NCBI RefSeq assembly: GCF_001429625.1
Contig: NZ_LMSU01000002.1
Coordinates: 496,001 to 560,000, forward strand
DNA length: 64,000 bases
Direction of reading: 5' to 3'
Origin: Nocardioides sp. Soil805
GTDB lineage: Bacteria > Actinomycetota > Actinomycetes > Propionibacteriales > Nocardioidaceae
Part shown: piece after piece, positions 15,119 through 23,121 of the stretch
How the letters are laid out: each line of letters opens with the position of its first letter
How positions within the stretch are numbered: position 1 is the first letter of the stretch
Notes under the pieces: generated by a model
Told to the model about the DNA's origin: nothing
What the model saw: only the letters and a program-made list of their open reading frames with translations
The model's database searches: none
Translations under genes and position numbers: made by a program

Positions 15119-15191
15119 CACGGTGCCCCACGGGGGATTCGCGCGAGACCGGGCCGCACTAGAGTTGCCGCTCGGCGAAGGGCGGGAGCAG

Positions 15192-16676
15192 ATGGATCAG
15201 ATCGGCGACAGCTTGCTGAGGCTGGCGATGCAGCACTCGCCGGTCGGCATGATGCTGGTGTCGCCGGCGGGCGAGATGCTGGCGGTCAACGACGCCGCCT
15301 GCGGGATGCTCGGCTACGACCGCGCGGAGCTGCTGCGGACGTCGTGGCAGGACATCACCCATCCCGAGGACCTGGCCTCCGACGTCGACGTCGTCGCCGA
15401 CGTGCTGGCGGGTGAGCGGTCGTCGTACCGGCTGAGCAAGAGGTACGTCCGCAAGGACGGCTCGCTGCTGTGGGGCGACCTGTCGGTGGCGCTGCTGCGC
15501 GACGACGACGGCACCCCGCTGTACTTCATCTCCCAGATCCTCGACGTGAGCGAGCAGCGCGAGGCCGCCCAGCACATCGCGGAGGCCAACGCCACGATCG
15601 AGAAGCAGTCGCGGTCCGTGGCGGCCATCTACGACGCCGTCGACGTGGGACTGGTGCTCGTGGACCGGTCGGGCCGCTACGAGCGGGTCAACCGGCGCCA
15701 CCACGACTTCATGGCGCTGGCCTACCCGGAGGGCCACCACGGGATGGCCGGCCAGAGGGGGGAGGTCTACGAGGCGGACGGGGAGACCCTGATGGCCCGC
15801 CAGGACCTCCCGTCGTACCGCGCCACCATGGGCGACGAGTTCGACGACGTGCGGCTGTGGGTGGGCTCGGACCCCGCGACCCGGCGGGCGCTGTCGGTCT
15901 CGGCGCGTTCCACCCGGCGACCCGACGGCACCCTGACCGGCGCGGCGCTGGCCTACAAGGACGTCACCGACTACATGCGGGCCCTGGCGGTCAAGGACGA
16001 GTTCGTCGCCTCGGTGTCCCACGAGCTGCGCACGCCGCTCACCTCGGTGCTGGGCCACCTCGAGATGCTGGCCGGGCGCGAGGACCTGCCCGCCGACGTG
16101 CGGGCACAGCTGGCCGTCGTCGACCGCAACGCCGCGCGGCTGCAGATGCTCGTCTCCGACCTGCTGTACGTCGCGCAGGAGGCCGACGCGTCCCTCCAGG
16201 TCGTCCGGGTGGCGGCCGACGCGGCGGGGATCGTGCGCGAGGCCGTCGAGGCGGCCCGGCCGTTGGCGAGGGCGGGCAAGATCTCCCTGTCCGTCGACCT
16301 GCCGGACTCGCGCGTCGCGCTCTTCGACCCGCAGCGGCTGCGCCAGGTCGTCGACAACCTGCTGTCCAACGGCATCAAGTACACCGACGCCGGTGGCGAG
16401 GTGCTGGTCCGGCTGCCGGTGGACGAGGACCGTCTGGAGGTGCAGGTGTCGGACAACGGCATCGGCATCGCCCCCGACGACCTCGAGCGCCTCTTCTCGC
16501 GCTTCTACCGCGCCGACACCGAGCGGGTCCGGCTCACGCCCGGAACCGGCCTCGGGCTCAGCATCGTCCGCTCCATCACCGAGGGCTGCGGGGGAGGCGT
16601 GCGCGTCGAGAGCGAGGTGGGGGTGGGCAGCACCTTCACCGCCTGGATCCCGTACGTCGCCGCGGGCGACGACTGA
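15192..16676 (+). CDS. PAS-domain sensor histidine kinase
   Basis: A 494-residue protein without clear membrane segments. PAS 1 is at about residues 5-125 (GMMLVSPAGEMLAVNDAAC) and PAS 2 at about 140-260 (VGLVLVDRSGRYERVN). The HisKA H-box is SVSHELRTPL with H277. The HATPase has N-box VDNLLSNGIKYTD, G1 SDNGIGIA, F-box LFSRFYR and G2 GTGLGLSIV. It is a cytosolic sensor with no adjacent response regulator, so its partner is unknown. The ATG at 15192 has a GGGCGGGAG site; a GTG at 15123 would add 23 residues without recognisable similarity. Confidence 0.9.
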   Translation: MDQIGDSLLRLAMQHSPVGMMLVSPAGEMLAVNDAACGMLGYDRAELLRTSWQDITHPEDLASDVDVVADVLAGERSSYRLSKRYVRKDGSLLWGDLSVALLRDDDGTPLYFISQILDVSEQREAAQHIAEANATIEKQSRSVAAIYDAVDVGLVLVDRSGRYERVNRRHHDFMALAYPEGHHGMAGQRGEVYEADGETLMARQDLPSYRATMGDEFDDVRLWVGSDPATRRALSVSARSTRRPDGTLTGAALAYKDVTDYMRALAVKDEFVASVSHELRTPLTSVLGHLEMLAGREDLPADVRAQLAVVDRNAARLQMLVSDLLYVAQEADASLQVVRVAADAAGIVREAVEAARPLARAGKISLSVDLPDSRVALFDPQRLRQVVDNLLSNGIKYTDAGGEVLVRLPVDEDRLEVQVSDNGIGIAPDDLERLFSRFYRADTERVRLTPGTGLGLSIVRSITEGCGGGVRVESEVGVGSTFTAWIPYVAAGDD

Positions 16677-16682
16677 GGGTCG

Positions 16683-18080
16683 TCAGGCCGACGCGACATG
16701 CTTGTCCTCGTGGTCGCTCGTGACCGGCGGTGTCTCCTGGCGACGGGCGGCACCCCGGACCCGCGCGGTGCGCCGCGGGATCTGGTTGAGGACGATCCCG
16801 AGGGGCCGGGCGCGGACCGCGTGGAGGTGCTCGATCGCCGTCTTGAGCTCGTCGTCTCGGGTGCCTCCGGCACTCACGACCACCAGCGCCCCATCGGTGA
16901 GGTGGGCGACGATGGCGGCATCCGTCACGGGCAGGAGAGGTGGGGCGTCGATGATCACCATGCCGCGACCGGAGAGCTCCGCTATGAGTGAGCGCATCGC
17001 GTCGGACCCGAGGATCTCGCTGGGATTCGACGGTCGGTGACCCGCGGTCAGCACGCTCAGGCCCGCGATGTCCGGATCCTTGCGGAGGACAGTGTCCAGC
17101 CTCGCGCGATCTGTCAGCACCTCAGTGAGGCCGTCGCCGTCGTCGAGACCGCGGGAGTGGGCGAGGTCGTCGCCAGAACCACGTAGGTCGGCGTCGATGA
17201 CGGTGACACGCTGGCCGGTCAGTGCGATGGCTGCAGCGAGGTTCAGAGCGACGGTTGTCTTGCCATCGCCATGATTCGCGCTGGTGACGACTACGGACCG
17301 TGGCTGGCCCTCCGCGTCCATGTACGACAGGTTCGTCCGCATCCTGCGCACCTCTTCCGCGGCCTGTGCTGAGAGGTCTGCACCTTGTGCGGTGACAAAG
17401 AGCCCACTGGCTCCATCGAGCTCAGGCAGGGAGCCGACGACCGCCACCCCGGACGTGCTCTCGACCCGCTCCAGTGAACGCAGCCGGCGGTCAAGCAGAG
17501 TGCGAACGAAGGCGTAGGCAATACCGAGGATGGCGCCCAGTAGTGCGCCGAGGAGGACGGTTCGCGCGACGTTGGGAGAAACGGGGCTGCTGGGGAGAAG
17601 TGCGGAGTCGGAGACTTCTAGCCGCAGACCATCGTTGTCCCCGCCCGACTCGACGTCGGAGACCCGCTCCGCCAGCGCCGAGATCCACGCGTCGGCGAGC
17701 TCCTTTGCGCCATCTGGCGTCGAGGCGCGAGCGCTGACGTTGACCAGTACCGTCTCGGGCGTCTGCGCAGCATCGATGTTGCCGACAAGGGCTTCGGGAG
17801 TGGTGTCGAGATCAAGATCCTCGATGACCAGGGACGCCGTTTCGCGATCCTTCGCGAGACCAACGTAGGAGGCGGCGCGGGACTTGCCCAGCACGTCGTT
17901 GATGTTGTCCAGGTTCGGGTCACCGCCCGGGCCGGAGGTGACGAAGCCGGAAGTCGTGGCGACATATACCTGGGGCTGCACGCTGCTGTAGACGAAGGCG
18001 GCGACGGCACAGGCGATCGTCGTCGCGGTGATTGCGATCCAGTGGTCGCGCAGCACGCGTAGGTAGTCGGCCAGATCCAT
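16683..18080 (-). CDS. Wzz/BY-kinase-type chain-length protein, copy 1 (no Tyr tail)
   Basis: A 465-residue protein. The Wzz domain (MDLADYLRVLRDHW, first membrane segment about 15-33, second about 188-206) is followed by a CpsD/BY-kinase domain with Walker A ANHGDGKTTVALNLA, Walker A' VTVIDADLRG and Walker B VIIDAPPLL. These proteins set polysaccharide length and autophosphorylate on a C-terminal Tyr cluster. Here the C-terminus (TPPVTSDHEDKHVASA) has no Tyr, unlike the paralog at 18815. It is visibly less GC-rich than the paralog. It lies two genes from that paralog, with a VanZ-like gene between. Confidence 0.85.
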   Translation of the reverse strand: MDLADYLRVLRDHWIAITATTIACAVAAFVYSSVQPQVYVATTSGFVTSGPGGDPNLDNINDVLGKSRAASYVGLAKDRETASLVIEDLDLDTTPEALVGNIDAAQTPETVLVNVSARASTPDGAKELADAWISALAERVSDVESGGDNDGLRLEVSDSALLPSSPVSPNVARTVLLGALLGAILGIAYAFVRTLLDRRLRSLERVESTSGVAVVGSLPELDGASGLFVTAQGADLSAQAAEEVRRMRTNLSYMDAEGQPRSVVVTSANHGDGKTTVALNLAAAIALTGQRVTVIDADLRGSGDDLAHSRGLDDGDGLTEVLTDRARLDTVLRKDPDIAGLSVLTAGHRPSNPSEILGSDAMRSLIAELSGRGMVIIDAPPLLPVTDAAIVAHLTDGALVVVSAGGTRDDELKTAIEHLHAVRARPLGIVLNQIPRRTARVRGAARRQETPPVTSDHEDKHVASA

Positions 18081-18292
18081 GGAGTCGTCCTTGTGGTGGG
18101 AGGCGGGCGGGCTGCCTCGTTCGAGTCTAGGTGAGGTGTGCCCTCCCAGCTCAGTTCGGGCGCTCCTCGCCGGAAGCCGCCCCGGCCTGTCGCGTGCGAC
18201 TCCGTGCGTGCCGCGCGTGGGAGTCGTGTGGCGCCACAGCGAGGCCAGTGACGGAGGGCTGTCTAGAGTCACGGCCAGGGAGAGGGGGTCTG

Positions 18293-18814
18293 ATGGACGA
18301 GTGGGGCGACGGTCCACCGCAACGGCCCCCGGCGGGCTCTGTCCCTCTCGACGGGACCTCCGGTCCGGGTCGGGTGCCACGAGTGGGCCTCGACGTACGC
18401 CGCGCGGCCTGGGGCGTCGTCCTTGTGGCGTACGTGGTCGCCCTGGTCACCGTGGTGCTCGCCCCGAGCGCCCCCGCGCCCAACAGGGTCCTGGCGGAGC
18501 TGATCGAGCGGGCCGTGGCCGCCGGCGCACCGCCCCAGCCGACCGACCACGTCATCGAGGTGCTGCTGAACCTCGCGCTGACGGCTCCGCTGACCGTCCT
18601 CGCCTCGCTCGTGTGGCCCCGGCCGAGCTGGCGGGACTGGACCGCCTGGGCGTTCCTGGTCTTCAGCGCGGTCGAGCTGGTCCAGGGACTGCTGCTGCCC
18701 GCACGCGACGGGTCCTTCTCCGACATCGTGGCCAACACCGGCGGATGCTGTCTGGGGGCCGTTCTCGTGGTCGCGCTGCGTCGCGCGACCGGTCGGGGGG
18801 ACCGCTCCGACTGA
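18293..18814 (+). CDS. VanZ-like membrane protein
   Basis: A 173-residue protein. A Pro-rich cytosolic N-terminus is followed by about four membrane segments (about 42-60, 80-100, 108-128 and 140-160) and the VanZ-type SAVELVQGLLLPARDGSFSD stretch. VanZ proteins lower teicoplanin susceptibility in enterococci; in actinobacteria the function is unknown. The ATG at 18293 has AGAGGGGG, and a TAGAGT -10-like box lies at about 18264. It sits head-on to the second BY-kinase gene: the stops at 18814 and 18815 abut. Confidence 0.75.
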   Translation: MDEWGDGPPQRPPAGSVPLDGTSGPGRVPRVGLDVRRAAWGVVLVAYVVALVTVVLAPSAPAPNRVLAELIERAVAAGAPPQPTDHVIEVLLNLALTAPLTVLASLVWPRPSWRDWTAWAFLVFSAVELVQGLLLPARDGSFSDIVANTGGCCLGAVLVVALRRATGRGDRSD

Positions 18815-20221
18815 TCAGGAGCGCGCGGACCGCTTGCGCGTCCCGGTGGCGGCTGTGGTGTCGACGTAGTCGTCCGGCGCGTATCCGTAGTGGGCGTAGT
18901 TGCCTGCCCCCACGTTGCGTCGCGAGACGCGGTTGAGGATGACGCCGAGCGGCCGCGCGTGCACGGCGTGGAGGTGCTCGATGGCCGAGGTCAGCTCGGT
19001 GTCGAGGGTGCGACCGGCGCTCACCGTGACGAGGGCGCCGTCGGTGCTGTGGGCCACGATCGCGGCGTCCGTGACCGGCAGCAGCGGCGGGGCGTCCAGG
19101 ATGACCATGCCGCGGGAGGCCAGCTCGGCGACGACGGACCGCATGGCCTGCGAGCCGAGGATCTCGCTGGGGTTGGGTGGGCGGCTGCCGGCGGTCAGCA
19201 CGGTCAGGCCGGCGATCTCGGGGTGCTCCTGCACCGCGTCCGCGAGCTCGACCCGGCCGGCGAGCACGTCGGTGAGGCCGACGGTGTCGTCGAGGCCGAG
19301 GGTGCGTGACACGTTGGGACGCCGCAGGTCGCAGTCGACGAGGGTGACGCCCTGGCCCGACAGGGCGATGGCCGCGGCGAGGTTGGCCGCCAGGGTCGAC
19401 TTGCCGTCGCCCTGCTTGGGGCTCGTGACGACGATGGCGCGCGGCGGGTTGTCGACGTCCATGTAGGAGAGGTTGGTCCGCAGCCGGCGAATGGCCTCTG
19501 CCGCCTGGGCGGCGGTGCCGACGCCTGACGCCGTGACGAACAGGTGCTCGTGCTTGCCCAGGTCGGGCACCGAGCCGACGACGGCGAGCTTGGAGGCGCG
19601 CTCGACGTCCTCGGTGGAGCGCAGCCGGCGGTCGAGGAGCGTGCGAGCGACGGCGTAGCCGGCGCCGAGGAGGGCTCCGAGGAGGGCGCCGATGAGGACG
19701 TTGCGCTCGACCCGGGGCGAGATGGGGCTCGTCGGCAGCTGGGCCGACTCGGAGACCTCGATCCGCATGCCCTGGTCGCTCTTGCCCGACTCGATGTCGG
19801 AGACGCGCTGTGCCAGGGCCCCCACCCACGCATCGGCGAGCTCCTGGGCGTCATTGGGCGTGCCGGCCCGGGCAGTGATCTGGATGATCACGGTCTCGGG
19901 CGTCTGGCTGGCCTCGATGTTGCCGACCAGCGCCTCGGGGGCCACGTCGAGCCCCAGGTCGTCGATGACGATGGACGCGGTCTCCCGGTCCTTGGCCAGC
20001 ACGACGTATGACGCCGCGCGCGACTTGGACAGGGTGTCGTTGAGGTTGTCGAGGCCCGGGTCGCCGCCCACGCCGGACGTCACGAAGCCGGACGAGCTCG
20101 CGGCATAGACCTTGGGCTGGAGGCTGCTCCAGCCGAACGCGAGCGCCGCCGCCACGATCACCATCGCCGTCATGGCGAGCCAGTGGTTGCGCAGGATGCG
20201 CAGGTAGTCGGCCAGTTCCAT
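18815..20221 (-). CDS. Wzz/BY-kinase-type chain-length protein, copy 2
   Basis: A 468-residue paralog of the 16683 gene. It has MELADYLRILRNHW, two membrane segments, Walker A SPKQGDGKSTLAANLA, Walker A' VTLVDCDLRRP, Walker B VILDAPPLLPV and a C-terminal Tyr cluster YAHYGYAPDDY, which suits autophosphorylation and control by a phosphatase. It probably regulates export length of the polysaccharide made by the genes at 24-36 kb. Both paralogs share a similar 5' region with CACCTAGACTCG about 50 bases before the start, likely the -10. Confidence 0.88.
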   Translation of the reverse strand: MELADYLRILRNHWLAMTAMVIVAAALAFGWSSLQPKVYAASSSGFVTSGVGGDPGLDNLNDTLSKSRAASYVVLAKDRETASIVIDDLGLDVAPEALVGNIEASQTPETVIIQITARAGTPNDAQELADAWVGALAQRVSDIESGKSDQGMRIEVSESAQLPTSPISPRVERNVLIGALLGALLGAGYAVARTLLDRRLRSTEDVERASKLAVVGSVPDLGKHEHLFVTASGVGTAAQAAEAIRRLRTNLSYMDVDNPPRAIVVTSPKQGDGKSTLAANLAAAIALSGQGVTLVDCDLRRPNVSRTLGLDDTVGLTDVLAGRVELADAVQEHPEIAGLTVLTAGSRPPNPSEILGSQAMRSVVAELASRGMVILDAPPLLPVTDAAIVAHSTDGALVTVSAGRTLDTELTSAIEHLHAVHARPLGVILNRVSRRNVGAGNYAHYGYAPDDYVDTTAATGTRKRSARS

Positions 20222-20312
20222 CGAGTCGTCCCTGTGGTCGGAAGAGGGCGATCGCCCGCCGCGAGTCTAGGTGCGACGCCGGGTCCTGCGCGGGGCTTCG
20301 GGGACTCCGTTA

Positions 20313-20412
20313 CTGGACCAGACCGAAAAACCACGGCACGTGCACAGGTCGGTCTCGCGGCAGGCACGGATCGCCCACAGGCGGCTCCGAGGCGTCCCGC
20401 GGAGGTCTACTC
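20313..20412 (+). promoter_or_regulatory. Upstream module of Tat protein 1 (duplicated)
   Basis: CTGGACCAG (20313-20321), CGTGCACAGG followed by N-CGGT (20339-20353) and GGTCTACTC (20404-20412). The same three blocks lie before the second Tat gene; the last two keep a spacing of 65 versus 66 bases. TCTACT is the likely -10. Confidence 0.55.
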
Positions 20413-20459
20413 GGAGCCCTCGGGGACCAGATCACCGACCAGTCCGGGGGGACTACACC

Positions 20460-20948
20460 ATGACTCACTTCTCAGCAGCTCCGACACGACGCACCGTCCT
20501 GCGAGCCGCGGCGTGGACCGCGCCGGCCGTCACCATCGCCGTGGCGGCACCCGCCCTCGCATGCTCGCCCGGCACGCCGTGCGGCACCGCCGGTCCGCTC
20601 ACGATCGTCCGGCAAGGCACGGTCCTCCGGTTGACCACCACCCTGACGACGGACCAGGCGCTCACCGGGGTCTCCGCCGTCGTCACGCTCAGCTACGTGG
20701 GGGCCAACGACACCCGTGTCACGTCGACGACGGTCAGCGCCCCGTGGGCGACATCCGGACACGGCGTCGCATCGGCCACCTTCACGGCGGCCGCGCTCGA
20801 CAGGGGTGACATCTCCTTCAGCCCGCGGATCAACCTCGACAACACGTCCTTCGACAGCGTCAGCGTCAGCGTCACCTTCACCTGGGCGGGCAACACCCAG
20901 GGCGTGACGACGTCCGGGACGTACGCCAAGGACGCCAGCCTGCCGTGA
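20460..20948 (+). CDS. Tat-exported small protein 1
   Basis: A 162-residue protein with a twin-arginine signal (TRRTVLRAAAWTAPAVTIAV, cleavage after about ALA-C). The mature part of about 130 residues is rich in Thr, Ser and Val with alternating strands, likely a beta-sandwich (RLTTTLTTDQALTGVSAVVT). No catalytic motif is seen. The signal is nearly identical to that of the neighbour at 21169, and the mature domains are distantly similar. A Cys pair (ACSPGTPC) starts the mature chain. The function is unknown. Confidence 0.75.
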   Translation: MTHFSAAPTRRTVLRAAAWTAPAVTIAVAAPALACSPGTPCGTAGPLTIVRQGTVLRLTTTLTTDQALTGVSAVVTLSYVGANDTRVTSTTVSAPWATSGHGVASATFTAAALDRGDISFSPRINLDNTSFDSVSVSVTFTWAGNTQGVTTSGTYAKDASLP

Positions 20949-21021
20949 CGGGCCGGGTGGGAGTGCCACGGGCAGGGTGTGGCGCTCGATCCACCCGTGA
21001 GTAACGCAGGTGGCCCGCGGT

Positions 21022-21117
21022 CTGGACCAGTCCTCGACGGGGCGTGCACAGGACGGTGCACGAGCGTGCACGGGTGCTCCACACCGGCGATCGGCAGGTG
21101 GTCACGACGGTCTACTC
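21022..21117 (+). promoter_or_regulatory. Upstream module of Tat protein 2 (duplicated)
   Basis: CTGGACCAG (21022-21030), CGTGCACAGG (21043-21052) with two further GTGCAC copies at 21056 and 21066, and GGTCTACTC (21109-21117). It is the counterpart of 20313-20412. Confidence 0.55.
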
Positions 21118-21168
21118 AAGGCCTCGGGACCACCTGCCACGTCGACTTCGATCACGAGGGACCCACCC

Positions 21169-22053
21169 ATGAGCACGCAGCCCCGCCTCGCACCCACCCG
21201 CCGTACCGTCCTGCGCACCGCTGCCTGGACCGCTCCCGCCGTGTCCATCGCCGTGGCCGCCCCGGCCTTCGCGACCGGCTCCGAGATCGCCACGCCGACC
21301 GCCACCGCCAGCACCAGCGGCTCCACCCGCGACGGCCGGGTGCTCACGCTCAAGTCCGTCCTGACGCCGGACAACCTGGCGATCACGGGCCTGACGGCCA
21401 CGGTCACCGTCGACACGGGCACGATCGAGTCGATCACCACGCCGGACGGCTGGACGTTCAGCGGGATGTCCGGGAGCACCGCCACCTTCACCTACAACGG
21501 CACCGCGCTGGCCAACACCGCCACGCCCTTCAACCCCGTGGTGACGCTGGTCGGCAACCCGACCTCGACCGTGACCTCGACGATCGGATTCGCCTGGACC
21601 GTCTCCGGGACCGCCTCGGTCACCATCCCGCTCGCGTACGTCGCCCCCGCGGCCGGCATCGTCGCGACCGGTACGGCGCGCAAGTACAGCGACTCGGTCA
21701 AGCCCAGCATCAAGCACGTCGAGTGGAAGCTGCGGCTGACCAACACCTCGTCGACCCAGACCATCGAGCAGCTCAACCTGGACTTCGCCTGGTCCGGCGA
21801 CACCGCCAAGAGCCCGGCCACCGCCCTGACGGTGACCACGGCGGGACGCACCTGGACCACGACCGTGGCCGGCCTGCTGGCAGCGCTCTCCAGCACCGCC
21901 AACCAGACCGTCAGCGGCTGGAGCCTGGCGCCCGGCGCGACCATGGACATCACGGCGGACTTCGTCAACACCGACAACTCGGCCGGGTCGCTGGGCGTGA
22001 TCGTCAAGTCCGGCACGAGCCAGGTCACCCAGCTCCTCAACGTCGGCTACTGA
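21169..22053 (+). CDS. Tat-exported small protein 2
   Basis: A 294-residue protein with the Tat signal TRRTVLRTAAWTAPAVSIAV and cleavage after PAFA. The mature chain is Thr/Ser-rich with two beta-sandwich-like halves (RVLTLKSVLTPDNLAITGL near residue 53, and HVEWKLRLTNTSSTQTIEQL near 183). No enzyme motif is visible. It resembles adhesin or structural surface domains. It converges on the PqqD/HprK-like genes, with only 7 bases between stops. Confidence 0.75.
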   Translation: MSTQPRLAPTRRTVLRTAAWTAPAVSIAVAAPAFATGSEIATPTATASTSGSTRDGRVLTLKSVLTPDNLAITGLTATVTVDTGTIESITTPDGWTFSGMSGSTATFTYNGTALANTATPFNPVVTLVGNPTSTVTSTIGFAWTVSGTASVTIPLAYVAPAAGIVATGTARKYSDSVKPSIKHVEWKLRLTNTSSTQTIEQLNLDFAWSGDTAKSPATALTVTTAGRTWTTTVAGLLAALSSTANQTVSGWSLAPGATMDITADFVNTDNSAGSLGVIVKSGTSQVTQLLNVGY

Positions 22054-22060
22054 GCAACCC

Positions 22061-22327
22061 TCACCCGGCGTCCAGGACGTGGTGCTCGACGAGCTCCACG
22101 ACCTGGGCCCGGGTCAGCTCGAGGGCGTCGAGCGGTGGGGCCGGCGGTCCGAACTCATCCACGACCGTCGCCGTGAGCTGCTCGAGGGTCGTGCTGCCCG
22201 TCACCGGCGTGGCCGTCAGGATGACCGTGGCCATCTCGGAGAGCACGACGACCTGTCCCCGTACGAAGACTGCCGCGCGACCGTCCGCCACCAGTGCGTC
22301 GAGCAGCTCGCCGCGTCGTACCCTCAC
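22061..22327 (-). CDS. PqqD-like small protein
   Basis: An 88-residue PqqD/RRE-type winged-helix protein (MRVRRGELLDAL, FVRGQVVVLSEMATVILTA). It is clearly paralogous to the first 90 residues of the fusion protein at 23122. PqqD folds bind leader peptides or present substrates to modifying enzymes. The GTG start overlaps the TGA of the HprK-like gene (GTGA). It is the last gene of a three-gene minus-strand operon. From memory, PqqD, HprK-like and nucleotidyltransferase trios exist as the HPr-rel-A type system in other phyla. Confidence 0.75.
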   Translation of the reverse strand: MRVRRGELLDALVADGRAAVFVRGQVVVLSEMATVILTATPVTGSTTLEQLTATVVDEFGPPAPPLDALELTRAQVVELVEHHVLDAG

Positions 22328-23112
22328 CGCCGGGCTCCCAGGAGTCGGGACAGGAGCGGTGACAGGTCCGCGGACTCGCGGTAAGTGACCCGGTGGGCGC
22401 CGCCGGCCAGGTCGACCAGGTCGGCGAGCCGGTGCAGTGGTCGCTCGAGCCGGGCCAGGTAGGAGTTCTCGGGCGTCAGCGCCGCCAGCGCGTCCACCAG
22501 CGCGAGCGGGTCGACCCGGGGCTCGCCCTCGTGGTCGACACGCCTCTCGATCACGAGGAGTGCCGCCAGGCGGGCCTCGGTGTCCGTCGTCAACAGCCCC
22601 AGCTCGCTGGGTGAGCGTTGCGTCTTGAGGTGACCGCCCTCGATCACCGACAGCGGCTTGCGGTAGGGCAGGACGTGTCCCTCGGCAGTGATCGCCGACG
22701 TCTCGTCGGACAGGTAGACCATCGACCGGCCAAGGGTCGCGGCGGCGGTGGTCTTGCCGGTCCCCGAGGGCGCCACCAGGACTGCGGTCGCCCCGGTGAC
22801 GGGGTCGGCCAGCGCCGCCGCGTGCAGCATGACCAGCTCGCCGGCCCGGCGGTCGATCATGCGCGTGGTCACCACGGGGGAGAGGTAGTGGAGCACCTCG
22901 CCGAGCGTCGCACCGGTGACGTCACCGGCGGTCGCCGGTCCGACCGCCACGCGCAGGGTGATGGGGGTGCCCCGGACCTCGGGGGAGACCGCGTCACGCC
23001 ACGCGCTGTGCACGGCCTGCGCGAGCTCGGCTCCGACGACCTCGAGAGCGACGTCGACCCCGAGGCCCCTCACCACCAGTCGGGTGACTCGCTCTTCGTC
23101 TGGGACCGGCAC
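22324..23112 (-). CDS. HprK-like P-loop kinase
   Basis: A 262-residue protein with Walker A VAPSGTGKTTAAATLG (about residues 110-125) in the HPr-kinase style, preceded by LVMLHAAAL and followed by SDETSAI and the KPLSVI block found in HprK-related kinases. It lacks the N-terminal domain of true HprK, and no HPr/ptsH gene is near. It likely phosphorylates a small molecule or peptide substrate presented by PqqD. GTG start at 23112. It lies 9 bases after the fusion gene and overlaps the PqqD-like gene. Confidence 0.8.
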   Translation of the reverse strand: MPVPDEERVTRLVVRGLGVDVALEVVGAELAQAVHSAWRDAVSPEVRGTPITLRVAVGPATAGDVTGATLGEVLHYLSPVVTTRMIDRRAGELVMLHAAALADPVTGATAVLVAPSGTGKTTAAATLGRSMVYLSDETSAITAEGHVLPYRKPLSVIEGGHLKTQRSPSELGLLTTDTEARLAALLVIERRVDHEGEPRVDPLALVDALAALTPENSYLARLERPLHRLADLVDLAGGAHRVTYRESADLSPLLSRLLGARR

Positions 23113-23121
23113 GCGGTCACC

